64,000 nt of DNA. Origin: Pseudomonas oryzihabitans. GTDB lineage: Bacteria; Pseudomonadota; Gammaproteobacteria; Pseudomonadales; Pseudomonadaceae. The position numbers and the translations under genes are program-made. Of this stretch, positions 26,998-36,231 are shown one piece after another. The stretch's first letter is position 1. The number at the start of each line of letters is the position of its first letter. The stretch spans positions 4,673,501 through 4,737,500 of the forward strand of contig NZ_CP021645.1 in assembly GCF_006384975.1 (NCBI RefSeq). The letters run 5' to 3'. The notes below the pieces were generated by a model. The model was not told the origin of the DNA. It saw nothing but the letters and a program-made list of their open reading frames with translations, and searched no databases.

Positions 26998-28809
26998 ATG
27001 AGCCAAGACTCCCCTGCGCAGACTTCCAGCCTGAAGATCTATTTCCGCCTGCTCGGCTACGTACGGCCCTACATCGGCATGTTCGCCCTGAGCATCATCG
27101 GCTTCCTGATCTTCGCCTCCACCCAGCCGATGCTGGCCGGCATCCTCAAGTACTTCGTCGATGGCCTGAACAACCCCAACGCCGCCATGTTTCCCGGTTG
27201 GCCGCTCATCGGCGGGCTGAACCTGGTCGCGGCGGTGCCGCTGATGATCATCCTGATCGCCGCCTGGCAGGGCGTGGGCTCCTTTCTCGGCAACTACTTT
27301 TTGGCGCGGGTTTCCCTGGGGCTGGTGCACGACCTGCGGGTGGCGCTGTTCAACCATATGCTGCGCCTGCCCAATCGCTACTTCGATGCGAACAACTCGG
27401 GCCATTTGATCTCGCGCATCACCTTCAACGTCACCATGGTCACCGGCGCCGCCACCGAGGCGATCAAGGTGGTGATCCGCGAAGGCATGACGGTGGTCTT
27501 CCTGTTCGCCTCGCTGCTGTGGATGAATTGGAAGCTGACCCTGGTGATGGTTGCCATCCTGCCATTGATCGCCCTGATGGTGACCAGCGCCAGCCGCAAG
27601 TTCCGCAAGCAGAGCAGCAAGATCCAGTCGGCCATGGGCGACGTCACCCACATCACCTCCGAGGCCATCCAGGGCTACCGGGTGGTGCGCAGCTTCGGCG
27701 GCGAGCGCTACGAGCAGCAGCGCTTCCTCGATTCCAGCACGGCCAACACCGACAAGCAGCTGACCATGACCAAGACCGGTGCGGTCTATACGCCCATGCT
27801 GCAACTGGTGATCTATTCGGCCATGGCCGTATTGATGTTCCTGGTGCTGTGGCTGCGCGGAAGCGCCTCCGCCGGTGATCTGGTCGCCTACATCACCATG
27901 GCCGGCCTGCTGCCCAAGCCGATCCGTCAGCTTTCCGAGGTCAGCTCCACCATCCAGCGCGGCGTAGCCGGGGCGGAAAGCATCTTCGAGCAGCTCGACG
28001 AGCCCGCCGAGCGCGATGAAGGACGCGAAGAGCGCGAGCGCGTCCAGGGTCGCCTGGAGGTGCGCAACCTGACCTTCCATTATCCGGGCACCGACAAGGC
28101 CGTGCTGGAAGGCATCGACTTCGTCGCCGAGCCGGGCCAGATGGTGGCCCTGGTGGGCCGCTCGGGCAGTGGCAAGTCGACCCTGGCCAACCTGATTCCG
28201 CGCTTCTACCAGCACGAGCAAGGCCAGATCCTGCTCGATGGCTTGGAGATCCAGGACTACCGGTTGAGCAACCTGCGCCGGCACATCGCCCTGGTGACCC
28301 AGCACGTCACCCTGTTCAACGACAGTGTCACCAACAACATCGCCTATGGCGATCTGGCCGGGGCGCCCATGGAGCTGGTCAAGGCGGCGGCCGAAGCGGC
28401 CTATGCCGACGAATTCATCCAGCGCCTGCCGCAGCAATACGACACCCAGGTCGGCGAGAACGGGGTGCTGCTGTCCGGTGGTCAGCGCCAGCGCCTGGCC
28501 ATCGCCCGGGCGCTGCTGAAGAACGCGCCGCTGCTGATCCTCGACGAGGCCACCTCGGCGCTGGATACGGAATCCGAGCGCCACATCCAGGCGGCGCTGG
28601 ATCGCGTCATGCAGGGGCGTACCACCCTGGTGATCGCCCACCGCCTCTCGACCATCGAGAAGGCCGACCTGATCCTGGTGATGGATCACGGGCGCATCGT
28701 CGAGCGCGGCAGCCACAGCGAACTGCTGGCGCTGAACGGTTACTACGCCCGACTGCACGCCAAGCAATTTGAGGAGGTCGCGCCGCCGGCGCCGACGATC
28801 GAATGCTGA
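26998..28809 (+). CDS. msbA: Lipid A-core flippase MsbA (ABC exporter)
   Basis: This 603-residue half-transporter, the same length as the P. aeruginosa protein, flips lipid A-core across the inner membrane using ATP. Six membrane helices lie in residues 20-310. The nucleotide-binding domain has Walker A GRSGSGKST, signature LSGGQRQRLAIARA, Walker B LLILDEATSALD and the H-loop IAHRLSTI. ATG 26998 (MSQDSPAQTSSLKIYFRLLGYVRP) matches known MsbA starts; the 13 codons upstream do not. It overlaps the mig-14-like gene by seven bases. Confidence 0.95.
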   Translation: MSQDSPAQTSSLKIYFRLLGYVRPYIGMFALSIIGFLIFASTQPMLAGILKYFVDGLNNPNAAMFPGWPLIGGLNLVAAVPLMIILIAAWQGVGSFLGNYFLARVSLGLVHDLRVALFNHMLRLPNRYFDANNSGHLISRITFNVTMVTGAATEAIKVVIREGMTVVFLFASLLWMNWKLTLVMVAILPLIALMVTSASRKFRKQSSKIQSAMGDVTHITSEAIQGYRVVRSFGGERYEQQRFLDSSTANTDKQLTMTKTGAVYTPMLQLVIYSAMAVLMFLVLWLRGSASAGDLVAYITMAGLLPKPIRQLSEVSSTIQRGVAGAESIFEQLDEPAERDEGREERERVQGRLEVRNLTFHYPGTDKAVLEGIDFVAEPGQMVALVGRSGSGKSTLANLIPRFYQHEQGQILLDGLEIQDYRLSNLRRHIALVTQHVTLFNDSVTNNIAYGDLAGAPMELVKAAAEAAYADEFIQRLPQQYDTQVGENGVLLSGGQRQRLAIARALLKNAPLLILDEATSALDTESERHIQAALDRVMQGRTTLVIAHRLSTIEKADLILVMDHGRIVERGSHSELLALNGYYARLHAKQFEEVAPPAPTIEC

Positions 28810-29699
28810 ACCGACTGCGTTTCTGGCGTGAGCGCGGCTGGACCTCGATTTCCGCCGCCGACTATGCCGCCACCTGGCAGCGCTATGGCGGCAGCGTCGC
28901 CACCCACCCGGAGGTGGTCGCGCGACTGGCCGAACTGGCCGGTATCCCGGTGCGCTACCTGGGGTGGCCCGGCGAGGACGGCTTGCAGGCCGCGGTGCCC
29001 TGCTGGGGCCGTGAGCTGGCGCTGTCCCGCGCGGTGCTCAAGAAGCGCCGCCAGCGTGCCCTGTTCGACCTGGGCAATGCCGAGATCATCCTGCCCGCCG
29101 CACCGGGCACTGCCGCCCCTCTGCGCCAGCGCGCCCGCTATCTGTCGCCGCTGTGCGAAGAGCGCTTCGCCGGTCTGCGCCGGCAGAGCGAAGAGCTGGC
29201 GATGCTCCGCGAGCCGGAGGCCTGGTCGAAGAAATTCCGCTACAACCAGAGACGCGAGCAGCGTCTCTTCGAAGACGCCGGTGGCCGCGCCGTTCCCATG
29301 GTCGAACTGGACAGTGCCGAGCAGGCGCGCATCTATGCGCAGCTGTTCGAGGCGCGCTGGGGCTTCGAGGTGCCGGGCAAGGCGCGGCTGGCCGAGGTGT
29401 TCGCCCTGCTGCGGGACTTCATGACCGGTTCGGTGCTGATGCTCGGCGAGCGGCCGGTGGCCATCCAGGTGCTCTATCGGGTGGAGGCGCCGCAGTGGAT
29501 CAGCGTCGAATACGTCAATGGAGGCGTCGATCCCAGCTGCAGTGACCTCAGCCCGGGTAGCGTCCTCACCTATCTGAACACCCAGGCGGCCTGGCAGGAT
29601 GCTCGCGCCCTGGACAAGGCGCTGCGCTATTCCTTCGGTCGCGCCGACCGCGACTACAAGGATCGCTGGTGCCACCGCGTCACCGTCTTCGAGAGCTGA
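28803..29699 (+). CDS. Mig-14 family protein (PA5003-type, GNAT-like)
   Basis: This 298-residue protein matches the Mig-14 family, with an acetyltransferase-like C-terminal half (AEVFALLRDFMTGSVLMLGERPVAIQVLYR, ISVEYVNGGVD). Salmonella and Pseudomonas Mig-14 proteins are linked to antimicrobial-peptide resistance. Location between msbA and the PIG-L deacetylase gene suggests an envelope or LPS role. The start overlaps the msbA end. Confidence 0.8.
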   Translation: MLNRLRFWRERGWTSISAADYAATWQRYGGSVATHPEVVARLAELAGIPVRYLGWPGEDGLQAAVPCWGRELALSRAVLKKRRQRALFDLGNAEIILPAAPGTAAPLRQRARYLSPLCEERFAGLRRQSEELAMLREPEAWSKKFRYNQRREQRLFEDAGGRAVPMVELDSAEQARIYAQLFEARWGFEVPGKARLAEVFALLRDFMTGSVLMLGERPVAIQVLYRVEAPQWISVEYVNGGVDPSCSDLSPGSVLTYLNTQAAWQDARALDKALRYSFGRADRDYKDRWCHRVTVFES

Positions 29700-29700
29700 G

Positions 29701-31112
29701 ATGACCGCCCGCAAACAAGCCCTGCTCAAACGCCATCGCCGCCACAAGCGCCTGGTTCTGCTGGTCATCGCCCTGATCCTGCTCGGTTGCCTGCTGCTGG
29801 GCCCCTGGTGGAGCGCGCCGTTGCTGGCGGTGCTGGTCTGGCTGGCGCATGAGGCTTGGTTCGCCGATCACCTCTTCTATTCGCCGCGCGACAACTACAG
29901 CTATCAGTTCCCTGCCGACACCCTGGTGCTGGGCCTGCATCTGCAGCAGGGCCGGCTGGCGGCGATAGAGTTGCCGCCGGGCGAACTGACGCTGTTCCTG
30001 GAGTGCCGCCTGCGGGCCAGCTGGCTTGGCCGATTGCTGGATCCCCAGGTACGGCTGCGGGCGGGCGATGACAGCGACCGCCAGGACTTCGAGCGCGGCG
30101 TGGCCGGGCGCCGCTACGTGAACCTCAGTGGCTACGCCGAGGCCCTGCGCCGTGGCGAGCTGCAGCTCTGGACCCGTTTCTGCCGCCTGCAGGGCGAGTT
30201 GCGCCTGCATGTCTTCGCCCAGCCGGATTTCCGCACCAAGCGCGTGATGGTCATCGCTCCCCACGCCGACGATGCCGAGCTGGCCGCCTTCGGCCTCTAC
30301 AGCCAGGCGCGGGAGACCAGCATCGTCACCCTGACCCAGGGCGAGATCGAGGCCGAGCACTACCAGCGCCTTGGCCTCGACCGCCAGGCTGCCGCCCGGC
30401 TCAAGGGCCGGCTGCGCACCTGGGATAGCCTGGTCACTCCCCTCTGGGGGGGGTACTGCCGGAGCGCTGCTTTCAGCTGGGTTATTACTGCCTGCAATTG
30501 CCGGCCATGCGCCAGGCGCCGGACGAGCCGTTTGGTTCCCGGGAGTCCGGTGAGAGCGACATCCGCAGCGCCCGTCGCTACAACGCCTTCGATCTGCCCG
30601 CCGAGGTTGACGGCGCTCCGACCTGGCGCAACCTGGTGGCCGATCTGGTCGCGTTGCTGGAGCACTTTCGCCCCGAGGTGGTGGTTCTGCCGCATCCCGA
30701 GATCGATCCCCATGCCGATCACGTGGCCAGTACCCAGGCCCTGCGCGAAGCCCTGGCCGCAAGCCAGTGGCAGCCTGAGCTCGAATTGCTCTATGCCAAC
30801 CACCTGCACGACAACGACCGCTGGCCAATGGGGCCGGCCGAGGGTGGTATCGCCTTGCCACCGGCCATCGAGACGCCGGCGCCCCTGGTGCCCTGGAGTC
30901 CGCTGCTGACGCCTGAGCGTCGACTGGACAAGGCCATGGCCCTGGGCATGCAGCACGACCTGCTGGTGCCGTTGCCGGCCAAGAAGCGCCTGCGCCGCGC
31001 CATCCAGTGGCTACTAGCCGGGCGCCGCTGGCCGCGCACGGGGGAAGACGAGTTCTTCCGCAAGGCGGTGCGGCGTCACGAGCTGTTCTGGATCAATCGC
31101 CGTACACCCTGA
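29701..31112 (+). pseudogene. dnpA: PIG-L family de-N-acetylase DnpA, split by a frameshift at a G8 tract
   Basis: The N-terminal part reads from ATG 29701 with two short hydrophobic segments (residues 17-45) and the PIG-L metal motif APHADDAEL near 184-192. At 30446-30453 a run of eight G changes the frame. The original frame runs on to a nonsense tail ending at 30909, while the -1 frame resumes family sequence (ERCFQLGYYCLQLPAM) and the second metal motif DPHADH, ending at 31112. One more G would restore a 470-residue protein. The P. aeruginosa homologue PA5002 (DnpA) affects fluoroquinolone tolerance. Possible explanations are a phase-variable tract, translational or transcriptional slippage, a true pseudogene, or a read error. 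Confidence 0.85.
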
Positions 31113-31160
31113 TGCCGGCTATTGCCGCTGGTAGGCGCTTCCGGGGCGCCTGGAACGCTA

Positions 31161-31169
31161 TGGTATGAT
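31161..31169 (+). promoter_or_regulatory. Extended -10 promoter element upstream of hldE
   Basis: TGGTATGAT is an extended -10 (TGn TATGAT) 33 bp before the hldE start. No good -35 is seen, as expected for extended -10 promoters. It lies in the 90-bp gap after dnpA. Confidence 0.5.
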
Positions 31170-31202
31170 CGCCGCCATTTTCGCGCTTTGGAGCCTGTCC
31201 CT

Positions 31203-32630
31203 ATGAAGCTGACCATGCCTCGCTTCGATCTCGCGCCGGTCCTGGTGGTCGGCGACGTGATGCTCGACCGCTACTGGCACGGCACCACCTCGCGGATCTC
31301 CCCCGAGGCGCCGGTACCCGTGGTGCGGGTCGACCAGCACGAGGATCGTCCCGGTGGCGCGGCCAACGTCGCCCTCAACATCGCCGCCCTCGGCGCGCCG
31401 GCCTATCTGGTCGGCGTAACTGGCCAGGACGAAGCCGCCGATGCCCTGACCGACAGTCTGAGAGCCGCCCATGTGCAGGTGCGCTTCCAGCGCATCGCCC
31501 AGCAGCCGACCATCGTCAAGCTGCGCATCATGAGTCGTCACCAGCAACTGATCCGCGTCGACTTCGAGGAACCCTTCGACACCGACGCCCAGGCGCTGGC
31601 CTCGGACACTGCGGCCATGCTGGCCGGGGTCAAGGTGCTGGTGCTCTCGGACTACGGCAAGGGCGCACTGAAGAATCACCAGGCGCTGATCCAGTTGGCC
31701 AAGGCGCGCAACATCCCGGTGCTGGCCGATCCCAAGGGCAAGGATTTCTCCATCTACCGGGGCGCCAGCCTGATCACCCCGAACCTGTCCGAATTCGAAG
31801 CCATCGTCGGCGTCTGCGCCGACGACGCCGAGCTGGTGGCCAAGGGCAACGAGTTGATGGCGCGGCTGGACCTGGGCGCCCTGCTGGTGACCCGTGGCGA
31901 GCACGGCATGACCCTGCTGCGCCCCGGCCAGGCTGCCTTGCACCTGCCGGCCCGCGCCCGCGAGGTGTTCGACGTCACCGGCGCCGGCGATACCGTGATT
32001 TCCACCCTGGCCGCCGCCCTGGCGGCCGGCGAGGAATTGCCCCAGGCCGTGGCCCTGGCCAATCTGGCCGCCGGTATCGTGGTCGGCAAGCTGGGTACCG
32101 CCGCCATCAGCGCCCCCGAGTTGCGCCGCGCGGTGCAACGCTCGGAAGGCTCCGAACGCGGTGTCCTGACCCTGGAGCAGCTGCAACTGGCCATCGAAGA
32201 CGCCCGCGCCCATGGCGAGAAGATCGTCTTCACCAACGGTTGCTTTGACATCCTCCACGCCGGCCACGTGACCTACCTGGAGCAGGCGCGCGCCCAGGGT
32301 GATCGCCTGATCGTGGCGGTCAATGACGACGCCTCGGTCACCCGCCTCAAGGGCCCGGGTCGGCCGATCAACAGCGTCGACCGGCGCATGGCGGTGTTGG
32401 CCGGTCTTGGCGCGGTGGACTGGGTCATCCCCTTCAGCGAGAACACCCCCGAGCGGCTGCTGGAGCAGGTCCGCCCGGATGTGCTGGTCAAGGGTGGTGA
32501 CTACAAGAGCGTCGAAGAGGTGGTCGGCGCCCAGATCGTGCAGGGCTACGGCGGCGAGGTGCGCATCCTCGGCCTGGTGGAGAACAGCTCCACCACCGCC
32601 ATCGTCGAGCGGATCCGCAACCGTACCTGA
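31203..32630 (+). CDS. hldE: Bifunctional heptose-7-phosphate kinase / heptose-1-phosphate adenylyltransferase
   Basis: This 475-residue protein supplies ADP-heptose for WaaC and WaaF. The PfkB-type kinase domain (1 to about 320) has GGAANVALNIAALG and DVTGAGDTV near 255-263. The cytidylyltransferase-fold domain (about 340-475) has NGCFDILHAGHVTYL near 345-359 with the HxGH motif and ends ENSSTTAIVERIR. ATG 31203 (MKLTMPRFDLAPVLVVGDVMLDRYW) matches the family; the upstream extension covers the promoter. Confidence 0.96.
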   Translation: MKLTMPRFDLAPVLVVGDVMLDRYWHGTTSRISPEAPVPVVRVDQHEDRPGGAANVALNIAALGAPAYLVGVTGQDEAADALTDSLRAAHVQVRFQRIAQQPTIVKLRIMSRHQQLIRVDFEEPFDTDAQALASDTAAMLAGVKVLVLSDYGKGALKNHQALIQLAKARNIPVLADPKGKDFSIYRGASLITPNLSEFEAIVGVCADDAELVAKGNELMARLDLGALLVTRGEHGMTLLRPGQAALHLPARAREVFDVTGAGDTVISTLAAALAAGEELPQAVALANLAAGIVVGKLGTAAISAPELRRAVQRSEGSERGVLTLEQLQLAIEDARAHGEKIVFTNGCFDILHAGHVTYLEQARAQGDRLIVAVNDDASVTRLKGPGRPINSVDRRMAVLAGLGAVDWVIPFSENTPERLLEQVRPDVLVKGGDYKSVEEVVGAQIVQGYGGEVRILGLVENSSTTAIVERIRNRT

Positions 32631-32683
32631 CCGCTGGCGGCACTCGGGTTAAGCTGGGCGCAGAACCGCTATGGAGCTGCGCC

Positions 32684-34153
32684 ATGCCCTCGACGCCCCA
32701 CCTGATCCTTGGTACCCGCACCGACGGTCAACCCCTCGGTCATCCCCTGAAACTGGCCAATCGGCACGGACTCATCGCCGGGGCCACGGGCACCGGCAAG
32801 ACCGTCACCCTGCAACGGCTGGCCGAAGCCTTCAGCGATGCCGGGGTCGCGGTCTTCGCCGCTGATATCAAGGGCGACCTCTGCGGCCTGGGTGCTGCCG
32901 GTGCTCCCCAGGGCAAGCTGGCCGAGCGTATCGCCGCCCAGGGCCTGCCGCACCAGCCCCAGGCCTATCCGGTCACCCTCTGGGACGTCGACGGCCGGAG
33001 CGGCCATCCACTGCGGACCACCCTGAGCGAAATGGGTCCCTTGTTGCTGGGCAATCTGCTGGAGCTGACCGACAGCCAGCAAGCCGCCTTGCACGCCGCC
33101 TTCAAGCTGGCCGACCGCGAAGGCCTGCTGCTGCTCGACCTCAAGGATCTCAAGGCCGTCCTCAATCACCTGCGCGAGCACCCCGAAGCCCTCGGCGAAG
33201 ACCGCGCCCTGTTCACCGGTGCCTCGGCCCAGGCACTGCTGCGGCGCCTGGCGACCCTGGAGCAGCAGGGCGCCGAGGCCTTCTTCGGTGAGCCGGCCTT
33301 GCAACTGGAAGACGTGCTGCGCCCCGAGCCGGATGGTCGCGGCCGTATTCATCTGCTCGACGCCAGCCGCCTGGTGCACGAGGCGCCCAAGGTCTATGCC
33401 ACCTTTCTGATCTGGCTGCTGGCCGAACTCTTCGAGCAATTGCCCGAGCGGGGCGATGCCGACAAGCCGGTGCTGGCGCTGTTCTTCGACGAGGCCCATC
33501 TACTCTTCGGCGATACGCCCAAGGCATTGCGTGATCGCCTGGAGCAGGTGGTACGGCTGATCCGCTCCAAGGGCGTCGGCGTCTATTTCGTCACCCAGTC
33601 GCCCGCCGATCTACCGGACGACATCCTCGCCCAGCTGGGCCTGCGCATCCAGCACGGCTTGCGTGCCTTCACCGCCAAGGAGCAGAAGGCCTTACGCGCG
33701 GTGGCCGACGGCTTCCGCCCCAATCCGGCCTTCGACAGCCTGCAGGTGTTGACCGAGCTGGGCATTGGCGAAGCCCTGGTGGGCAGCCTTGAAGACAAGG
33801 GCACCCCGGCCATGGTCGAGCGCGTGGCCATAGCGCCACCGCAGTCGCGGGTCGGTCCGCTGAGCGAGGCCGAGCGCCAGGCCTTGATCCGTCAATCACC
33901 CCAGGCGGGGCGCTACGACCGGGCGGTGGATCGCGAGTCGGCCTACGAGATCCTGCATGACCGCCAGGCTGAACGGGTACCGCAAGAAGCTCCCGCGCCA
34001 GCGAAGTCGAAGGAGGGCGGGGCGCTCAGCGATCTGGTGGGTGAACTGGCCGGGCAGGCGCTTAAAAGTGCTGCACGCCAGGCAGCCAATCAATTGGGTC
34101 GGCAACTGGTACGGGGCCTGTTGGGTTCGCTCCTCGGTGGCAAGCGCCGCTAG
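32684..34153 (+). CDS. HerA/YjgR-type ATPase (DUF853)
   Basis: This 489-residue ATPase has Walker A GATGTGKT (33-40), Walker B LALFFDEAHLLF near 265, and VYFVTQSPADLPDDILAQLG near 300-318, typical of the YjgR/DUF853 branch of HerA-FtsK ATPases. Cellular function is not established. The ribosome site GGAG is seven bases before the ATG. The gene ends at a bidirectional terminator. Confidence 0.85.
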   Translation: MPSTPHLILGTRTDGQPLGHPLKLANRHGLIAGATGTGKTVTLQRLAEAFSDAGVAVFAADIKGDLCGLGAAGAPQGKLAERIAAQGLPHQPQAYPVTLWDVDGRSGHPLRTTLSEMGPLLLGNLLELTDSQQAALHAAFKLADREGLLLLDLKDLKAVLNHLREHPEALGEDRALFTGASAQALLRRLATLEQQGAEAFFGEPALQLEDVLRPEPDGRGRIHLLDASRLVHEAPKVYATFLIWLLAELFEQLPERGDADKPVLALFFDEAHLLFGDTPKALRDRLEQVVRLIRSKGVGVYFVTQSPADLPDDILAQLGLRIQHGLRAFTAKEQKALRAVADGFRPNPAFDSLQVLTELGIGEALVGSLEDKGTPAMVERVAIAPPQSRVGPLSEAERQALIRQSPQAGRYDRAVDRESAYEILHDRQAERVPQEAPAPAKSKEGGALSDLVGELAGQALKSAARQAANQLGRQLVRGLLGSLLGGKRR

Positions 34154-34163
34154 CCAAGCGGGC

Positions 34164-34196
34164 AAAAAAAGACCCCGCCATGGCGGGGTCTTTTCG
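34164..34196. terminator. Bidirectional terminator between yjgR-like gene and OmpA lipoprotein gene
   Basis: A 10-bp perfect stem (GACCCCGCCA / TGGCGGGGTC) is flanked by seven A on the left and four T on the right, so both convergent transcripts meet a hairpin followed by U residues. Confidence 0.85.
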
Positions 34197-34209
34197 CGTC
34201 ACGCAGTTA

Positions 34210-34983
34210 TTACATGCGCGGGGCGACCGGGTTGGCGTCGTTGGAGATGGTTACTTCCACGCGACGATTCAGGGCGCGGTCGGAGGCGTTGCTGTTGCTG
34301 GCCACCGGGAAGTTCTTGCCGTAGCCGCGGGTCTGGATGCGGCTCGGGTCCACGCCGGCGCTGATCAGCGCGGTCTGGATGGCCTGGGCGCGGCGCTCGG
34401 ACAGTTGCAGGTTGTAGGCATCGCCGCCGACGTTGTCGGTATAGCCCTCGACGATCACCTTGCGCTCGGGATTCTGCTTCAGGTAATCAGCCAGCTTCTG
34501 CACATTGGCATAGCCCTGGGGCTTGAGTTCGGCCTTGTTGAAATCGAACAGCACGTTGCCGAAGGTCACCATGGTGCCGCGGTCGGTCTGCTTGGCCTGC
34601 AGGGCGTCCTGCAGTTGCTTGAGCTGGGCGGTACGGGCATCCAGACGGGCCTGGGTGCGCTCGGCGTCGACGTTCTGCATCTGGGCTTCGGTCATGCGCA
34701 GCTTGATGGTCTGCATGGCCGTCTGGATGCGCTGATTGGTCAGGTAGGCCAACTGGTCGACGGTCTTCTCGTTTTCACCGTCCTTGTAGGCCTTCTCGGT
34801 CTTTTGCAGCCAGGTGCCGGCGTCTTTGGTTTCCAGGGCGGCCAGTTGGGCGGCCTGGGGCTGGGATTCCAGGGCGGAGTAGTCGGCCTTGGCCTTTTCC
34901 AGGTTGGGGTTGGGCGGCGTGGAGCACGCGGCCAGGGCCAGGCTGAGCAGCGACACGGCAGGGATCAGAATGTGTTTACGCAT
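34210..34983 (-). CDS. OmpA-family lipoprotein with DUF4398-like N-terminus
   Basis: This 257-residue lipoprotein has a signal peptide ending in lipobox LAAC (Cys 20), a helical Ala/Gln-rich region (25-130), then an OmpA peptidoglycan-binding domain (FDFNKAELKPQGYANVQKLADYL, VEGYTDNVGGDAYNLQLSERRAQAI, NRRVEVTI). It probably tethers the outer membrane to peptidoglycan. ATG 34983 is used because AAGGAT lies eight bases upstream and a signal peptide follows directly; ATG 34992 falls inside that ribosome site. It forms a pair with the upstream small lipoprotein. Confidence 0.88.
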   Translation of the reverse strand: MRKHILIPAVSLLSLALAACSTPPNPNLEKAKADYSALESQPQAAQLAALETKDAGTWLQKTEKAYKDGENEKTVDQLAYLTNQRIQTAMQTIKLRMTEAQMQNVDAERTQARLDARTAQLKQLQDALQAKQTDRGTMVTFGNVLFDFNKAELKPQGYANVQKLADYLKQNPERKVIVEGYTDNVGGDAYNLQLSERRAQAIQTALISAGVDPSRIQTRGYGKNFPVASNSNASDRALNRRVEVTISNDANPVAPRM

Positions 34984-35028
34984 GATGGTCATCCTTTGAA
35001 TTCGTGGAGGTAAGAACAAGCGGGTCGC

Positions 35029-35460
35029 TTACTGCTGGACCTTCTTCTGCAGGTTCTGCTGGAGCTGCAGGTTGATCTGACCTTCCTCACGGATTTGCTG
35101 GATGCTGTTCTGGGCATCCTTGAGTGCGGCTTCGGCCTTGGCGGCCTGGGTCTTACGGGTAGCCAGGCGAGCATCCCATTCGGCCTGCTCGGCCAGTTGC
35201 TTGGCTTCGGCGTACTTCTCGTTGGAGAGCGCCGTCTGGGCCTGGGTCCACTTGTCCTGGGCCGACTTGGTCTCGATGGGGGCGTACTGGTTGCCACCGG
35301 AGCTGACCGCCTCGTTGACGGCGGACTGGGTCACGGCCATCTGCGCGGTCGGCGGATTGCCGGCGCAGCCGGCCAGCAACAATGAGCTGCCCAGGGCAAG
35401 GGCTGCAAGTTTCAGGGTGCAGGCTTTGGAAAAGGACGTTTGGGCAGTTGCACTCTTCAT
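35029..35460 (-). CDS. DUF4398 domain lipoprotein
   Basis: This 143-residue protein has a signal peptide with lipobox LLAGC (Cys near 32) followed by a helical DUF4398 region (WTQAQTALSNEKYAEAKQLAEQAEWDARLA) and a Gln-rich coiled-coil tail. It is cotranscribed with the OmpA lipoprotein 45 bp downstream. The two may form one envelope complex; function unknown. The 268 bp upstream (35461-35728) hold no gene, and I see no confident promoter there. Confidence 0.85.
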   Translation of the reverse strand: MKSATAQTSFSKACTLKLAALALGSSLLLAGCAGNPPTAQMAVTQSAVNEAVSSGGNQYAPIETKSAQDKWTQAQTALSNEKYAEAKQLAEQAEWDARLATRKTQAAKAEAALKDAQNSIQQIREEGQINLQLQQNLQKKVQQ

Positions 35461-35728
35461 GGATTCAAGCTCCGTTATTTATCCGAAAAGCACGCCGCCG
35501 GCACGGGCAGGGCGGGCGCCTTGGTCAGCAGAAGCCGCATGTGGAAAAAGGTGCTTGCCCGTTCCGAAAGGTCCGTGGCGGGCGTTTGCAAACGTCCCCG
35601 TCCAGCGCTGCGGTCTGATCCTATGACCGCTCATCCGCCAGGAATGTTCACGAGCTATCGAATTTCTGCTCATGGCAAAGCCCTTCGCAGAGCGGTAGCG
35701 CCGTAGGTAAGACTGCAGGCCGGGGCGC

Positions 35729-36064
35729 CTAGACGCCGTCCTCCGCCTGCAGCCGATGCAGGTGTTTGCGCGCCAATTCGAGAAAGCGCGGCGTGGCGCC
35801 CGCGTCGGCATACAGCGGATCGCCCAGTTCGTCGGTGGCCACCACTTCGCTGCCCTGCACATAGGGAAAGCTCGCCTCCAGTTCCTCGAAGGCCGCCGCC
35901 AGCAATTCGCTCAACAGGGCTTCCGGGGTGCGCTGTGGATAGAGTTCGCGCAAGGCTTCGAGCCGAGCCGCGGTTTCCAATTCCAGGTTGAGGGTGTAGG
36001 TCCGGGTGGTGCTCGGCGTGGTGGCCTGCTGTTCCCATTGGTGGGCGAGTTCACGAATCTTCAT
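35729..36064 (-). CDS. Small conserved Pseudomonas protein (annotated elsewhere as pilin assembly chaperone)
   Basis: This 111-residue protein starts [12 protein letters not shown] and contains [42 protein letters not shown], a ribbon-helix-helix-like pattern, then [37 protein letters not shown]. Homologues in Pseudomonas carry the name pilin assembly chaperone, but I see no evidence for a pilus role here. ATG 36064 was chosen over 36076 because GGAG lies between them at proper spacing. Confidence 0.7.
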   Translation of the reverse strand: MKIRELAHQWEQQATTPSTTRTYTLNLELETAARLEALRELYPQRTPEALLSELLAAAFEELEASFPYVQGSEVVATDELGDPLYADAGATPRFLELARKHLHRLQAEDGV

Positions 36065-36231
36065 GGGCATCTCCATTGGCGTTAGGCAAAGGTCGGATGG
36101 TCAGCCCGACCGGCTCTGTGCACCCTGCACTGACCGGGTCTTGCAACCCGCGTGACAAGGTGCTGTCCTCAGCCCTAGACCGCAGCCTTGGCCGCGAGGT
36201 CCGAACCGGTACTTTCGAGGAGCACAACAAG

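Noticed and set aside
26785..28767. A 660-codon minus-strand open frame over msbA
   Set aside because: Low-complexity Gly/His/Gln-rich translation antisense to a clear ABC transporter; a shadow frame. The same applies to the 809-codon frame antisense to ppc (36571-39000).
29599..30909. Treating the 5' frame alone as a complete protein ending at 30909
   Set aside because: The last 150 or so residues of that frame are Arg/Ser/Pro/Cys-rich nonsense while the family sequence continues in the -1 frame.
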